Shown: positions 40,701-52,700 of the stretch, piece by piece | Layout of the letters: every line of letters starts with the position of its first letter | How positions within the stretch are numbered: position 1 is the first letter of the stretch | The notes under the pieces: generated by a model | Seen by the model: the letters and a program-made list of their open reading frames with translations, nothing else | The model's database searches: none | What the model was told of the DNA's origin: nothing | Translations under genes and position numbers: made by a program | DNA from: Porites lobata | Taxonomy: Eukaryota > Cnidaria > Anthozoa > Scleractinia > Poritidae | Direction of reading: 5' to 3' | DNA length: 64,000 bases | NCBI GenBank assembly: GCA_942486035.1 | Contig: CALNXK010000034.1 | Location: 3,015,001 to 3,079,000, forward strand

Positions 40701-43700
40701 AGAGGGAAAAAAGACCGCGTAGCTTTCAGCTAAGTCAACAAATAAACATCACTTTCAGAGTAGAACATTTGAGTCAGAGTGTCAAATAACCAAAGCCTTT
40801 TTAAGTTTCTTCAGTGTTCTACGGCCTTGGCACTGTATTCCGACGACCACTTTATTCACATTTTTTTCTTTTCTCTCTCCTTTCCAAGAACGAGGGTGGG
40901 TTAGAATTACCTTTCGCCAAAAAAAGAGTCTCAAATGATATCGAGATACCCCAGGAGGAATATATATAAAGACAAAACATTGCAGCTAAAACTTCTCAGT
41001 TGTCATAATTATCGCGAAATGTGCTAGGACACTTTGCGGAGCGATTAACTTGGAAATTTAGTCTTAAGAAGTCTTAATCCATCTCGTACATCACACCCTC
41101 CTACCCAAATTTTTCCCTTGCCGCAAAAAGGCATCTATGCAAATATACGAGTCGAGCGCTTCAGAAACTCCATGGAGAATGGGTACAAGCTTTGGGTCTC
41201 TACTCCAAGGAAGGGAATAATGATTGGAGATCAGAGTGATTTTAGTTTTTGCTTTACAGATCATCGTTTTATTTTCAAGTTCTTCTAGAAGGAAATACTT
41301 TTAATTTTGACATTTCGTTACTTCAACACCCGTCTCCCGTATTTCAATCAGCGTAACGCTGAAAAAAGATCACGGTTACCAAACAGACTTCCTTATTAAT
41401 GAATGCAGCATAAATGTTGTGGTTCAATTTTATCCTTGGTTTAAATTTTATTTACCTTTCTTTTAAACTCATTAACATACATCACCATACCCTAAAACAA
41501 AGCACAATAAAATTTAAACCAAGGACAAAATTGCGGCTTAGCAGAGTACAGTTCACCTAAGTGGAAACGATAAAGAGACGCAAACCCCCGATGCATTGCA
41601 AAGATACCGTCTTTGTCGTTTCGTTTTATTCTGCTTAAGGCTTAATGTTGAAGCTGTTCCTTGCTAGGTTCGTCTAATCGGCAACGCCTTCTACAACTGG
41701 CGAAACGGCTTTCAAGATCTTCTTGTGTGTTTCCTTTTGCTGTTAAACCTAATCGCTGATCCATTTATGTACGTTTTAACACGAAAGCAATACCGTAGAG
41801 TGCTTAAGTTGATGCTTACGTGCAGATGCAAAGAAAGGATAGACCAAGTGAAGTCCTTAATAAACCACAGGTGAGAGAAAATGAGTACGAACATTTTCTA
41901 TTGACTTTGACCAAGTGATCATATTTATAGAGAATTGGTCATTATGAGGTGCACTAGCCGGAGACTGATCAGCGATGTCTGCCTTCCCTGTGGGCGCTTC
42001 GTTTTTCGCACAGAGGCGAGCGCGAAATGCGAGTGACTGGTGACGAAACGCAAGGGATCGTGGGGAGGCGAGACACCTCTAATTCGTTTTCTCCTTCCCG
42101 CCTTCCTTCACGCGCAAGTTTTCATCGAGAGAGAGAGAGGCCTGGGTATGAGACAGGGTCGGTGTAGTGTTGAATTGCACTATGGACTGGGCTGTGCATA
42201 CGGGATCTTTGACCTAGTTTCCTGCCCAACCACGCAATAGCCAATAAAACCCCAATCCATTCCCATGGTCTAGCTTCGAGCCGATCGAAAGCCGAGGTAA
42301 GTAAAGAAGTAAGAGAAACAAGTTACTTAATATGCTAATGATCCTTGTGAGTAATAGACTAACACTTGCCTACAAAACGAGCTACGAAAGCCGAAGGTGG
42401 AGAGCTCAAAATGAGGGCGAAGCGCGAGAACCGGGTGCAGGAGCAAGTAAGAGAACCAAAAGCGCTGAAATTCCCTTCAACCGCGAGACAGGAAAAAGGG
42501 CCGCTCTTCCGCAACTAACAGTTCTCTCTTTTACAATTTCAGTCAGCACCCAAGTATATCATCAGCCAGTCAGCAAGCACTCTGCTACACTGGAGGATCC
42601 GACGAGTATCATCTGAACGACCTGAGAGAAAGATTACGCATTGCTTCGCCATACCCAGATAACTTTCGAGATACAGTTCAAGCCTGGAATTCTCATGAAA
42701 GCTCGAGCTTCAGCTAACTCAACCTTCCAAATACGCTGACAAGGCCCTGCCTACTGTATTTTGGACTTTTCATAAAAGAGAGAGAGAGAGAAAGAGTGAC
42801 CAATCTGCTCCCTGCCGCAAAAATTAAGTTATATCTTAGATAGTTCCTAGGGCCTAACGACGTCTTTGCAAGATCATGTGACTTTCACCCGGTGCTGTCT
42901 CGAAGAGCTGGCACTCGAAACATCAGCCCTCGAATCCTTGTAGTTGGCCAAATTACCCCAATCAAATCAAAACCAAATTTACGTGCTTCTTGCTCTACAC
43001 CTGCTTAGCACCGCAGTCGCTTAGTAACTAACCTCAGAGAATTTCACTCTCAAAAGTTACACCAATTGCAGAAAGAAAACCATTATCCCCGTAACAATAG
43101 CCTTGACAAAGAAAGCGTATACAACGACAATGTGTATACTTGACTGCTAGCTCTCTATTTGAGCTCATAAGAGTGCGAGGCCAGCAAAGCGAGCCGTGAG
43201 GAAACTTGGACGGGACTAGTGTCATTGCCCCAGTTTCCGCGCAGCGAGCGTACATGTTACGTACTCCGTCTCGTTGTGGATACTTCCTGAAAAGCTAACA
43301 TGACGGCGTGACCGGGGCATCAGCGCGTATACCTAAAGCTGAGAAAACTCGCGACTAAGCTTGTTGTCTTTGTAAATCAACCTGATAATCACTATTCATT
43401 AAACTTGCCTCGGTACTTGGTCGTAAAAGAGGGTGAAAGATCGTCTCTCCTCCTTCGTTTACCAGAAAAGCGTACACTGAGCCCCAGCGATCGTTCAACA
43501 AGATGTTCTCAATCTCTTCTAGAGTAGCATCAATTCCAACAACGCCTATTGTCCTACGGAGAGAACAAAATACAGATACCATTTTTCATTTAATAAGTGT
43601 CCACGATCCATGTTCAATAAAGTGGAATAGTTATGAAGCCTATCAGATCTCTTTGTTGTATGTTTTTGTTAGCTTTTTTTCACTTCACGGTGCACAACGT

Positions 43701-46700
43701 TCAATAGAATTCCTTCATTTTGAACTCTTCCACCTATAAAATGTCACATTAATTTAATCAGTCACGACCTGTGAAAAAGAAAAACAACAACAAAAACAAA
43801 GGACTGTGCACCGCCATGGAGTTCCCAACACAAACTGCATCACTGTTGTTTTTATCTGATTTTATTGACATCTGCCCGCTTCCATAACCAGTCTCCTCTC
43901 CTAACCATGCACGACCTCTGCACGCTCTAATTAACTTCTTCCCCGAATAAGCGCCCAACATCTCAACGAAAGAAAAAGTTCCGTTTCGTCTTCCCTTCTG
44001 TTATTTTTGGAACTCTGACCATACGGCACATATTCTAGTGAAAGAAAATAGTTTCTTTTTCGTCAAGTCATTTCCAGATAAACTCTATCTTCAAGTACCG
44101 GAAATTTTTCCGTATGAAGACCAGGCTACAATAAAGTTTCACTTCGTCAACGATAATAAGACCCCACCCCTCCCTTCTCCCTTTATCGAACCCCACCCCT
44201 CCCCCTCTCCCTTTATCGTACCGCATCTCCTCTTTCTGCCTCTTTTGTTAATAGTGAAATTTCGCAACAGGACGGAAGGGGAAAAAAGACGGCAAACCTT
44301 AAGCGAAAACAATTATGTTTGCAAACATTTTCCGACGTCCTGCTGCGTGAGCTCACTAATAACCGCTCTGGCGCTTGTTCGAGAAAACACTATAAATCTA
44401 CAGATTTCCTACAGAGAGACAGAAAAACATTTCGAGTAATTTGGAAAAAACAAATAGCATGACTCACAAGCCTACTTACTTGTTCGTGACTTTGCTAATG
44501 ACAGGCATGGCTACCGTAACCATGAGACCCAGGCCTGACGCGTCCAAATATGGCGATGTCCACGTGACGTTGCTAATACTGATTGTATTGGACGCTAGAA
44601 AGCTGTAGTAATCCTGCATCTGAGAAATGATGTCCTCTTCATCTGTCAGCCTCTTCATGTAACCTTCATTGTCACAAGCCAGCTTGCCGGGAAATTCTTC
44701 TCCTTCGCCCTCGTTGTCCGATGTTAGGTACGAAAAAATTCGGGTCTTCGAGGAGAAAAAAGGAAAGTCAACTATAAGCCGATGAAGTAAATCCTACGGC
44801 GTAATCATTGAAATGCCGGCTAATTCACCAATTTGGTTAGACAAAAGGGAAATGTGATCCCGCGGACTCAATGAACGACGCATTATGCGCCTTTAACAAA
44901 AATTGTTTACGGCAGGTGCATTAATTCTGACATATATTCACTGCAACAATGTAATTTCACTGGGAAGATAATTCACCTTCGGTCAAGGTAGATTTTATTC
45001 GTCTGCAAAATGACAGTATCTGGCGCTAACATTGTTCGGACATTGTCTGAACACAGTTAAGATTTCGTCGGGCATGCGCCAATTTATGTTGGACACTTAG
45101 GCGAGGTTACAATAGCCTCTTTACCCATGGGCAATTGTGGCTGTTGCCCATGGCAAAACCCAGGGCGAACCCAACCCAAGCTTTTTCCATAAGGGGAGCT
45201 TTGGGGAAATGTTCGAGTGTAACCGCACCTACTGTCCCATGAATTACTGTACTTTACAGTTTTGTGCAAAACGGTTTTCTTATAGGAAAAATGCTGCATG
45301 TGAAATAGCCTAGTCATATTGTACCTTAGGACTCATGTATCTGTTCCTTGCTTGAACCTCATCCCACACATCATTCCAATCATATTTACAGATCTGTCCC
45401 GGCACATAACCGCTCCTGGTGTAGTATCCTGGGCCACAACGCACAGGGTCCCCATCATTATCCACTCCATCGGTTACAAACACAATGATGCTTTGACAGC
45501 CAGTTCTGGCATTTCCTTGGAGCAACTCGAAAGATAGCTTAAAAGCTTTCCTGTAAAACCACAAAAACGAGCAAGGCTGAGACGAGTTAATAAACAGGAC
45601 GAGAAATTCCTCGCTGACTAAGGCCACGTTCACATGGCTACGGACGAATTTTCACACGGAACCAACTTAATTGTACGAAATTTAGACGTCTAGCCGTTCA
45701 AAGTTCGTGTGAACCGAGCAAAAATATTGAACGGTTCCGTGTGAAAGAAGTGGCCGGTCAAATTTTTCTGCCGGTCGAAAATTCGTCAGGTGCTGAGTGA
45801 GTAATCATGTGCTGAAAGGATAAGCATATACGAATGCACAACACCGCAAGGACAACACTTTACCAATATTAGGGAGCTTACGCAAACACGACGACGACAA
45901 TGATAACATCAAAAAACAATTACTCCTATGAGCAAAACAAGAACTCTGTACGTGCATCAAGCTTTTTAGTAAATTTCTTTGACGTGAAACTTCCTGATGC
46001 GACGATTTACGGAGGACGTGAACAAACGACGACGAATTTTTCTTTCTCTTTTGAACAAGGATAAATTCCTTAAGAATTCAACTCCAGGAGAAATAGCCTA
46101 CATTTGACAAATTGGGCGAGTCCAAATAGACGCGATCAAGTTTCAAAGGAAGTAAATTCATTTTTTTAGCGATGTTTTCACTGCCGCCGCCGTCGTCCGG
46201 GTTACTTCGCCCCCCTTCTTATTCACATCACCAAAAAGCTAACCCATGAAATCTTACTTGAGTTCGCTTGTTCCTCCAGCCTTCAGATTATCTATCTTCT
46301 CTATCAAGTCTTTCCTATGCGATGTGGAGGCTGGCACAAGTCGGTTTTTCTGACAACTTAGTACCTCAGTGTTGTATTCAAACCACCTATTTTGGGAAAA
46401 AAAAGGACAAAGCAACAGTTAGGGAGGTGAGTTTTGCTTATAGCTCTACTCACGGCTAGGAAACCCAAGTGCCCAGCATTTGAGTTTTGCGCAAATGTCA
46501 AGATGTCCTTGTCATCAAAAGGCAAAGATCACCAGAGGCACAGCAACAGCACGGCCTTGTTTGCGCTAAAATGTTTTTGTCCTTCTCACTCCTATGCGAG
46601 AGGCAGGATTTAACTATATTGATAGTTAAAGGTAAGTTTTACTTCATCATTTGTCAACACTTGTGACAACCTCAGAATTTCCTGCTTTAGTCACATAAGA

Positions 46701-49700
46701 AGACATTAGTTTTGGCTATATGAATAGTCGACAAGCTTGTTCTGTCAAAATGGCTGGAAATTGGCCCTTTTTTTTAGGGACAGGCCATTTAATTTTAGAG
46801 GGGGGGGGTGCAAAAACAAAAACAAAAAATTCATACACAAGAAAATTACGAGAATAAAATTCGTCTACAAGGAGGCACAGGAAAAAGATCACGCAAGTTC
46901 CATCTACTCTTGGGATTTGTACAACAGGATTGTTAAAAAAGGAAATTTCACATTTTCAATCCTTTTCGAACAACTTTGTTTTGGTCCATGAAAATCATGA
47001 CAAATGCAAAAAGAAAAAAATAATAATAACTAGGCCAATATCCAGCCATCTTGACCTTGCGTTTGGTAAATAACATGTCTTTCCAAAATGTTCACTCCCC
47101 ACAATTATTAAGAAAATTAGCAAAGGGCTACTTACTTTCCAACTTCATCCCAATGGCTTTCACGACCACAAATGACATTTACATAATCTTGTTTAGTAAG
47201 TGTATTCAGCACCGTCTTGGCCACTTGTTTGGCCATATGAAATCGTTTCCCTTTCATTGATTGGCTGCAGTCAAGGATGATTACAATGTCCTTAGGGCCT
47301 GAAGTGGCACCAATATACCAGGGTCTCAGTCGGGGGTCATAATCAATATGGAAGCCAGCAAAGTTCAAGGACCATTCTCGTGTTGGGTATGTTCTGATGA
47401 AACCCTCGATTGAACCAAAATTTTGCCACCTAAACCAAAAAGAGTGTCACTTATTAATTGATATGGTTAGAAACTCATTCTATTGAGCACTTTCCTGCTT
47501 AATGGATACCAATCAGCAAAATGAGGAAGCTAAGATGAAAATAAGGGTTACCAGTCTTTTCGATACAAAGTCATTACTGCACTCGAACTGTACATACTTT
47601 CAAGTCCTTGGCTTGAAGAACCAGGAATAATCACCCAAAATGTTTTTCTTGTTCATGCACAAACTACACTTGAAGTGAACGAAATTTCTGTGCAATTTCA
47701 CTCCTTGGGTTTGTATCGAAAAAACTTGTATTGAAAAGACTTTGTATCCAAAAGACCAGTTTCCAAAATAAGATTACCAACACGCTATGAAAATTTAAAA
47801 CATGATCTTTGCAGTAGAATGAGCTGCCTACGTGTTTGAAAAAGAACCTGAAAAAATTCTGCCTTGACCGGGAAAGCCTGAATTTTTTCAGGTTCTTTTT
47901 AAACTGCTTAGGTTGTTCATTCTTCTGCAAAGATCATGTTTACTTTCATTTATATCTTTTTCCGCAGTTCAAAATATGATTCATTTTGTATATTTCAAAT
48001 AATTATTCAATCAGTGTTGGTCACATTTTTCTATCCTTAAACAAGGAAAATATAAAAGACCTTAGTTCTGGATCATTCTTTAAATTCTCCTTGAAAACAT
48101 TATCCAGCAGTGAAGACCAGAACACAGCTTCTATCAGTTTGTGATTGCTTCGGTCAACTTGATCTGATATCTTTACAGAACTTCTCTGTTTGCTGACTTT
48201 TTGTTTGAACAATCTGTGAAGTCAGAATAGCATGCTTTAATAGTAAATATGATAAAATGAATTTATGATCTGTTGTCAAGAGAGTTGATAAGAAGGTCTG
48301 CTTCTACTACTTTTACTCCAAAACATCACATTCACATAATAAATAAAATAAATAAATAAATAATGATTTAGAGGTATCACATCCACTTAGTGGTTCTTCA
48401 TCTACCTGATACCTGGTCTAATTCAAATTTGAAAATGTTGGTTTTTGAAGAGAGGAGAAAACCAAAGGACCTGGAGAAAAACCTTTTAGAGCAAAGGAGA
48501 GAACTAACAAATTCAGCGCACAAGTCCATGCTGGAATTTGAAGGGGCCAGGCCAGATTGGTGGGAGGCAAGTACTCTCACCACTACGCCACCCTTGCTCA
48601 CATTTTATCATGTAGCAACCATTCGTGGTGAGAAAATCTCCAGAGAGGACTTAACCACTCTGAGTGTACAATAGGCAGATAGTACAGTTCCTTCGGGTGA
48701 GATATAACTGCTCCCTTATAGCTGCTCTTAGTACATCAGGGTATATACAGATTTGAGACCTTTTCCAGATTTAAAAAAAAAGAAAACAGAAATTTCTTTT
48801 TCCAGACTCTGCAAGGTCATCAAATAGGAGATCAACAAAGATGCTTTTCACATGATGCATTGCAAACTTGCAGTAACCATGGAGTAATGCGGACATAAGA
48901 GAGTTCTGAGACTTCTCATGATCATTCTGTGACTGAATGTCTTGGTTATAGGCAAGATTGACCGCAGGAAAAATAATTCACTTGCTAAGCACTTAATGCA
49001 GTTAATTTGAAGATAAAAACTTCACACTTTTCCCCATTTTTCCAGGCTTTTTCAAGGGCTGAGAAATTGCTTTGTAATTTTCAAGACTTTTTCAAGAATT
49101 CAAGAGTCTGTACGAACCCTGTACATGTGTATGTACATGTACCAAGTCAAATAATATTATTCAGCTTGTTTCTTCTCTGTACATTTCACCTGCTGTGATC
49201 CAATAAAAGGACTCCACATTTTACCCTTTCTTCCCTTCAATATTTCAATAAGATAGCTAATTACTCATGCACAACTAAGTGCATGAGGTGTAAAATGCCC
49301 TCCGTTTCTTTTTTTTGTTTTTCCGTGTCACATTAGTGCATGTAAATTTATGCTTGCATACATTTACAAACATGACGGTAAATTTATGTGGGGTGGAGGG
49401 AAGGGGATTATTCAAAAAAGTTTATACCTGCTGAAAAACAATTTTATCTGTAGTACCGCGGTTAGGTTAAAACACAATTTATTCACGACCGTTACACTCC
49501 GAACTCTTACGTCGCCATCGCTTTTGGGAACCACCACCAACGGCGAAATCCATCCTGACGGCCCCTCCGGCACTTCCTCTATAATGTCAAGCTCCAAAAG
49601 TTCATCCAGCTTTGCATCCACCTTCTCGCGTAACCCGAACGGTATCCTACGTACATGCTGCGCTACAGGCTTCACCGACTCATCAATGTGTAGCTTAAGC

Positions 49701-52700
49701 TCGTAGCCCCTCAAAAGACCAACACCACTAAACAAGTGCTTGTATTTCTCTCTGACATCCCCGTCCGATCGCCCACCGTCAACACTGTTTGTCTGAAAAG
49801 GACCAATACGCAACAGGTTTAGCGCCTCGGCAGTCTCTCGGCCCAACAGCGTGCGACCATCGCCTTCAACCACCACAAAATCAGCATTACTTCCGTTTTC
49901 AAACCCAGCCAGCGTGACATCTGCCGTGAACGTTCCTAGGGCCGGTAAAGGTTCTGTACCACCATAAGCAAAAAGTTCCTTTGCAGATTTGCGAGATTCA
50001 CAGTTAATCCCCTTCTGCTTTAACAACTCCCAGGTCTGCTGGCCCATAACATTACATGAAGCTCCCGAATCAATGAGAACATCGGGTACGTCTACACCAC
50101 CAATGAGCAGCGTTACCAAAGCGCTCCTTTGTTCCTTGCGATCATTCACCTGTTCCACTGAAAAGGCATAATCGGGTCTTTGTGAACGACCTGGTGTAGC
50201 GAAGTCTCCTTTGTCTTCTTCTCCAGGGCTAGGTCTTCCAGTCACGAGGTTCGTCTCTCGCCCTCCGCGTCCACGTCCACCTCGACCCAGTCCACCAGCA
50301 CTCCTGCCTCCTCTGCCGCGTCCGCCTCTGCTACTCTCAGGCCCTCTAGATCCCGAATGGGTCCTGCTTAGCTGATGGAGTCGAGGGCATTTAACTTTGA
50401 AATGGCCTGTTTCGCCGCACTTCCTGCAAGTTTGACCACGCGCCGGGCACTTTTTGTCTTGACTGAAGTGTCCTTCTTGTCCGCAGCTAAAAGCACGTCT
50501 TTGCTTTCCTGGGATTTTTTGTTTCCATACAGCCTGCCACCCACTGCATTGACCTGGTTATCTGCTTGGTCGGTACTGTACTGCTTCAGTTGTCGATCAA
50601 CCGCTTCTTGGGATCTTGCAACACGCAACAATTCATCTAACGTAACAGTTCCTTCCTTTTCCAGAAATTTCCGGCGTAAATGGCTCGAATAACACTTGTC
50701 TATGAGCTGATCGCGAATGTAGTCATCCTCGCCGGCGCCAAAATCACAAGTCACTGCTCGCTGACGCAATCTACAAACGAACTGTTTCGCCGCACTTCCT
50801 GCAAGTTTGACCACGCGCCGGGCACTTTTTGTCTTGACTGAAGTGGAGTACACTACAAAGGAACTGATCAACTGTCTCTCCGATTCCTTGCGAAATTTGT
50901 CGAAACAAATGTCTCTCAAAGGGAATGTTCGCCTTTGGCACGAAATGGTCGTCCAACACCTTTAACGTTGCTTCAAAACTTGCATCTCCACCCTCACCAG
51001 CTATTGTGAAATAAATTTCTTGCACATCCATACCAGCGACAAGCAACAGCAAAGCACGTTTTTGAGCGTCATTCGACACACCTTTCCCGGTCACATACAA
51101 ACTGAACGCTCGCTTCCACTTCTTCCATCGCTGACTTAAATTGTGCGCCTCTCCTTTTGGATTAAATGGTTCCAATCCACTGACATCTAAAGTAACAGAA
51201 GTCATCCCAGAACCGCCAACAGCACCGCTCGTAGTACCGCTTGTCGCGTTAGTTTCGCCCGATCCACCGCCTCCCGGCATCGCTGAAATAAATCCTTGAC
51301 GAAATCCTCGACGAAATCCACAGCGAAATTTTCAACGAAACTCTTGAAACCCTTGAAATCTCCTTGAAATATCCTCGAAATATCCTCGTCGCCAATGTAG
51401 TACTGCGGTTAGGTTAAAACACACTTTATTCACGACCGTTACACTCCGAACTCAGAATGCTAACCGACTCGAATAAATTACAACGCACGCTATCTATAGT
51501 ACATGCAAATTACGTAATTCCCGTGTGTATTACATCACATTCATTCTCTCGCTTCTACGCGCTTGCATTAGCATCGTATACACTACATTATCCTTGGTTT
51601 AAAAATTTTATTTTCCTTTGATTCAAACGCATTATCGTACATTACCATGTCCACAAAACAAAGGAAAATAAAATTTAAGGTCTCGGTAAATGAAAATTTT
51701 AGAACATTGCTCGATTTTGTTTTTTTTTTATTTTTGGCATGAGTGGGTCCTAAATTTTATTTTGGCAGAAAAAGAAAACCAGAAAGTGCTTTTTAACCCT
51801 TCTAAAATGAGCCTTTTCTGAGCTAACCAGCCAAGCGTGGACCTCGCGCTAAATCTTTAGAGCTGATTTTCTCTCACTCTATTTTAGGCGCAAAAATCAA
51901 AATTCTCTGACCTCCAGTCGGGACAGGTTTTAAGCTATCGCTTTGAAACTTTCAGATATGATGGATAATGATATAGACTCAAAAAGGGTGTGAGGAATTT
52001 TCCGATTTCCCTTTGTAACTCATTTTATGTCAGTTTCTTTGCGTAAATCGCGCTCTAGATTCGACTTTTTAGTTTGAAATACAATAATTCCGCTAATACG
52101 AAACATATGCAAAATTCCTCACACCCTTTTTTAGGTCTTTTATCTGTCAATCAGATGCAATAAAAAGGAAGTGAATATTTAACAACGCGAAAGGGCTGGC
52201 GCTTCAGCAGTAAACTTGATACCTCTGAGTTCGAGAGCAAAAAACTTAAGCGCCTTTTGAAATTCGATGAAATAAAATCTTTTATAAGGTAATTTAGTCT
52301 TTTAGCTTTAATTTGATATATAACTTGCCTTTGTAGCGAAAATACTCGCGCAACTAGAATTTTTTTCTGTGGGCACCTCGTTTTCCTTTACCGAGACCTT
52401 AAACCAAGGTTAAAATTGAACCACAGCATCTACACTTACCTATTGAACTCCATGTCTGAAGGAAGAGTATCCACCAAGTCCGAGTCTGAGTAGTATTTTG
52501 AGTCTAGTTTATAAAGGGTGGAAACCTTTGCCATTTCTTGAAGGGTTTTGTTGGTATAAAATTCATCGTGAAGCCTGGCAACTTCCTCTGCAACTTTCTG
52601 GAATTTTTTTTCATAAAAAAAACAACAACAAACAAACAAACAAATGGCATAAGTCATTACATGTGAAAGCAAGGCTCACCAATAATTTTCAAGCAGCTCA

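Larger units (their letters stand above)
49449..51587 (-). mobile_element. Deleted Ty3/Gypsy-type LTR retrotransposon
   Basis: A full 192-bp LTR (51396-51587, ends TGTAGT/ACTACA) is followed on the minus strand by TTGGCGACGAGG (a possible primer-binding site), gag, protease and the start of reverse transcriptase. The last 58 bp of the other LTR (49449-49506) follow directly. TTATC duplicates at 49444-49448 and 51588-51592 mark a complete insertion event, so the loss of most of pol and the rest of the 3' LTR came later or during reverse transcription. It cannot move by itself. Confidence 0.9.
49430..52432. repeat. MITE split by two later insertions
   Basis: The pieces 49430-49448, 51593-51678 and 52403-52432 join into a copy of the element seen intact at 41419-41533. 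The first gap is the LTR element (duplicated TTATC), the second the TTAA-flanked element 51679-52398. The right end lies within about 10 bp of the donor of alpha2/delta exon 2. Confidence 0.8.

Noticed and set aside
41872..41874. TGA at 41872 as the GPCR stop codon
   Set aside because: A strong donor precedes it by two bases, and a matching acceptor gives a 58-codon in-frame receptor tail; kept only as an alternative.
44038..44439. 133-residue plus-strand frame in an alpha2/delta intron
   Set aside because: Repeated Pro/Ser-rich CCCTCCC... sequence, no recognisable domain, antisense to a well supported gene.
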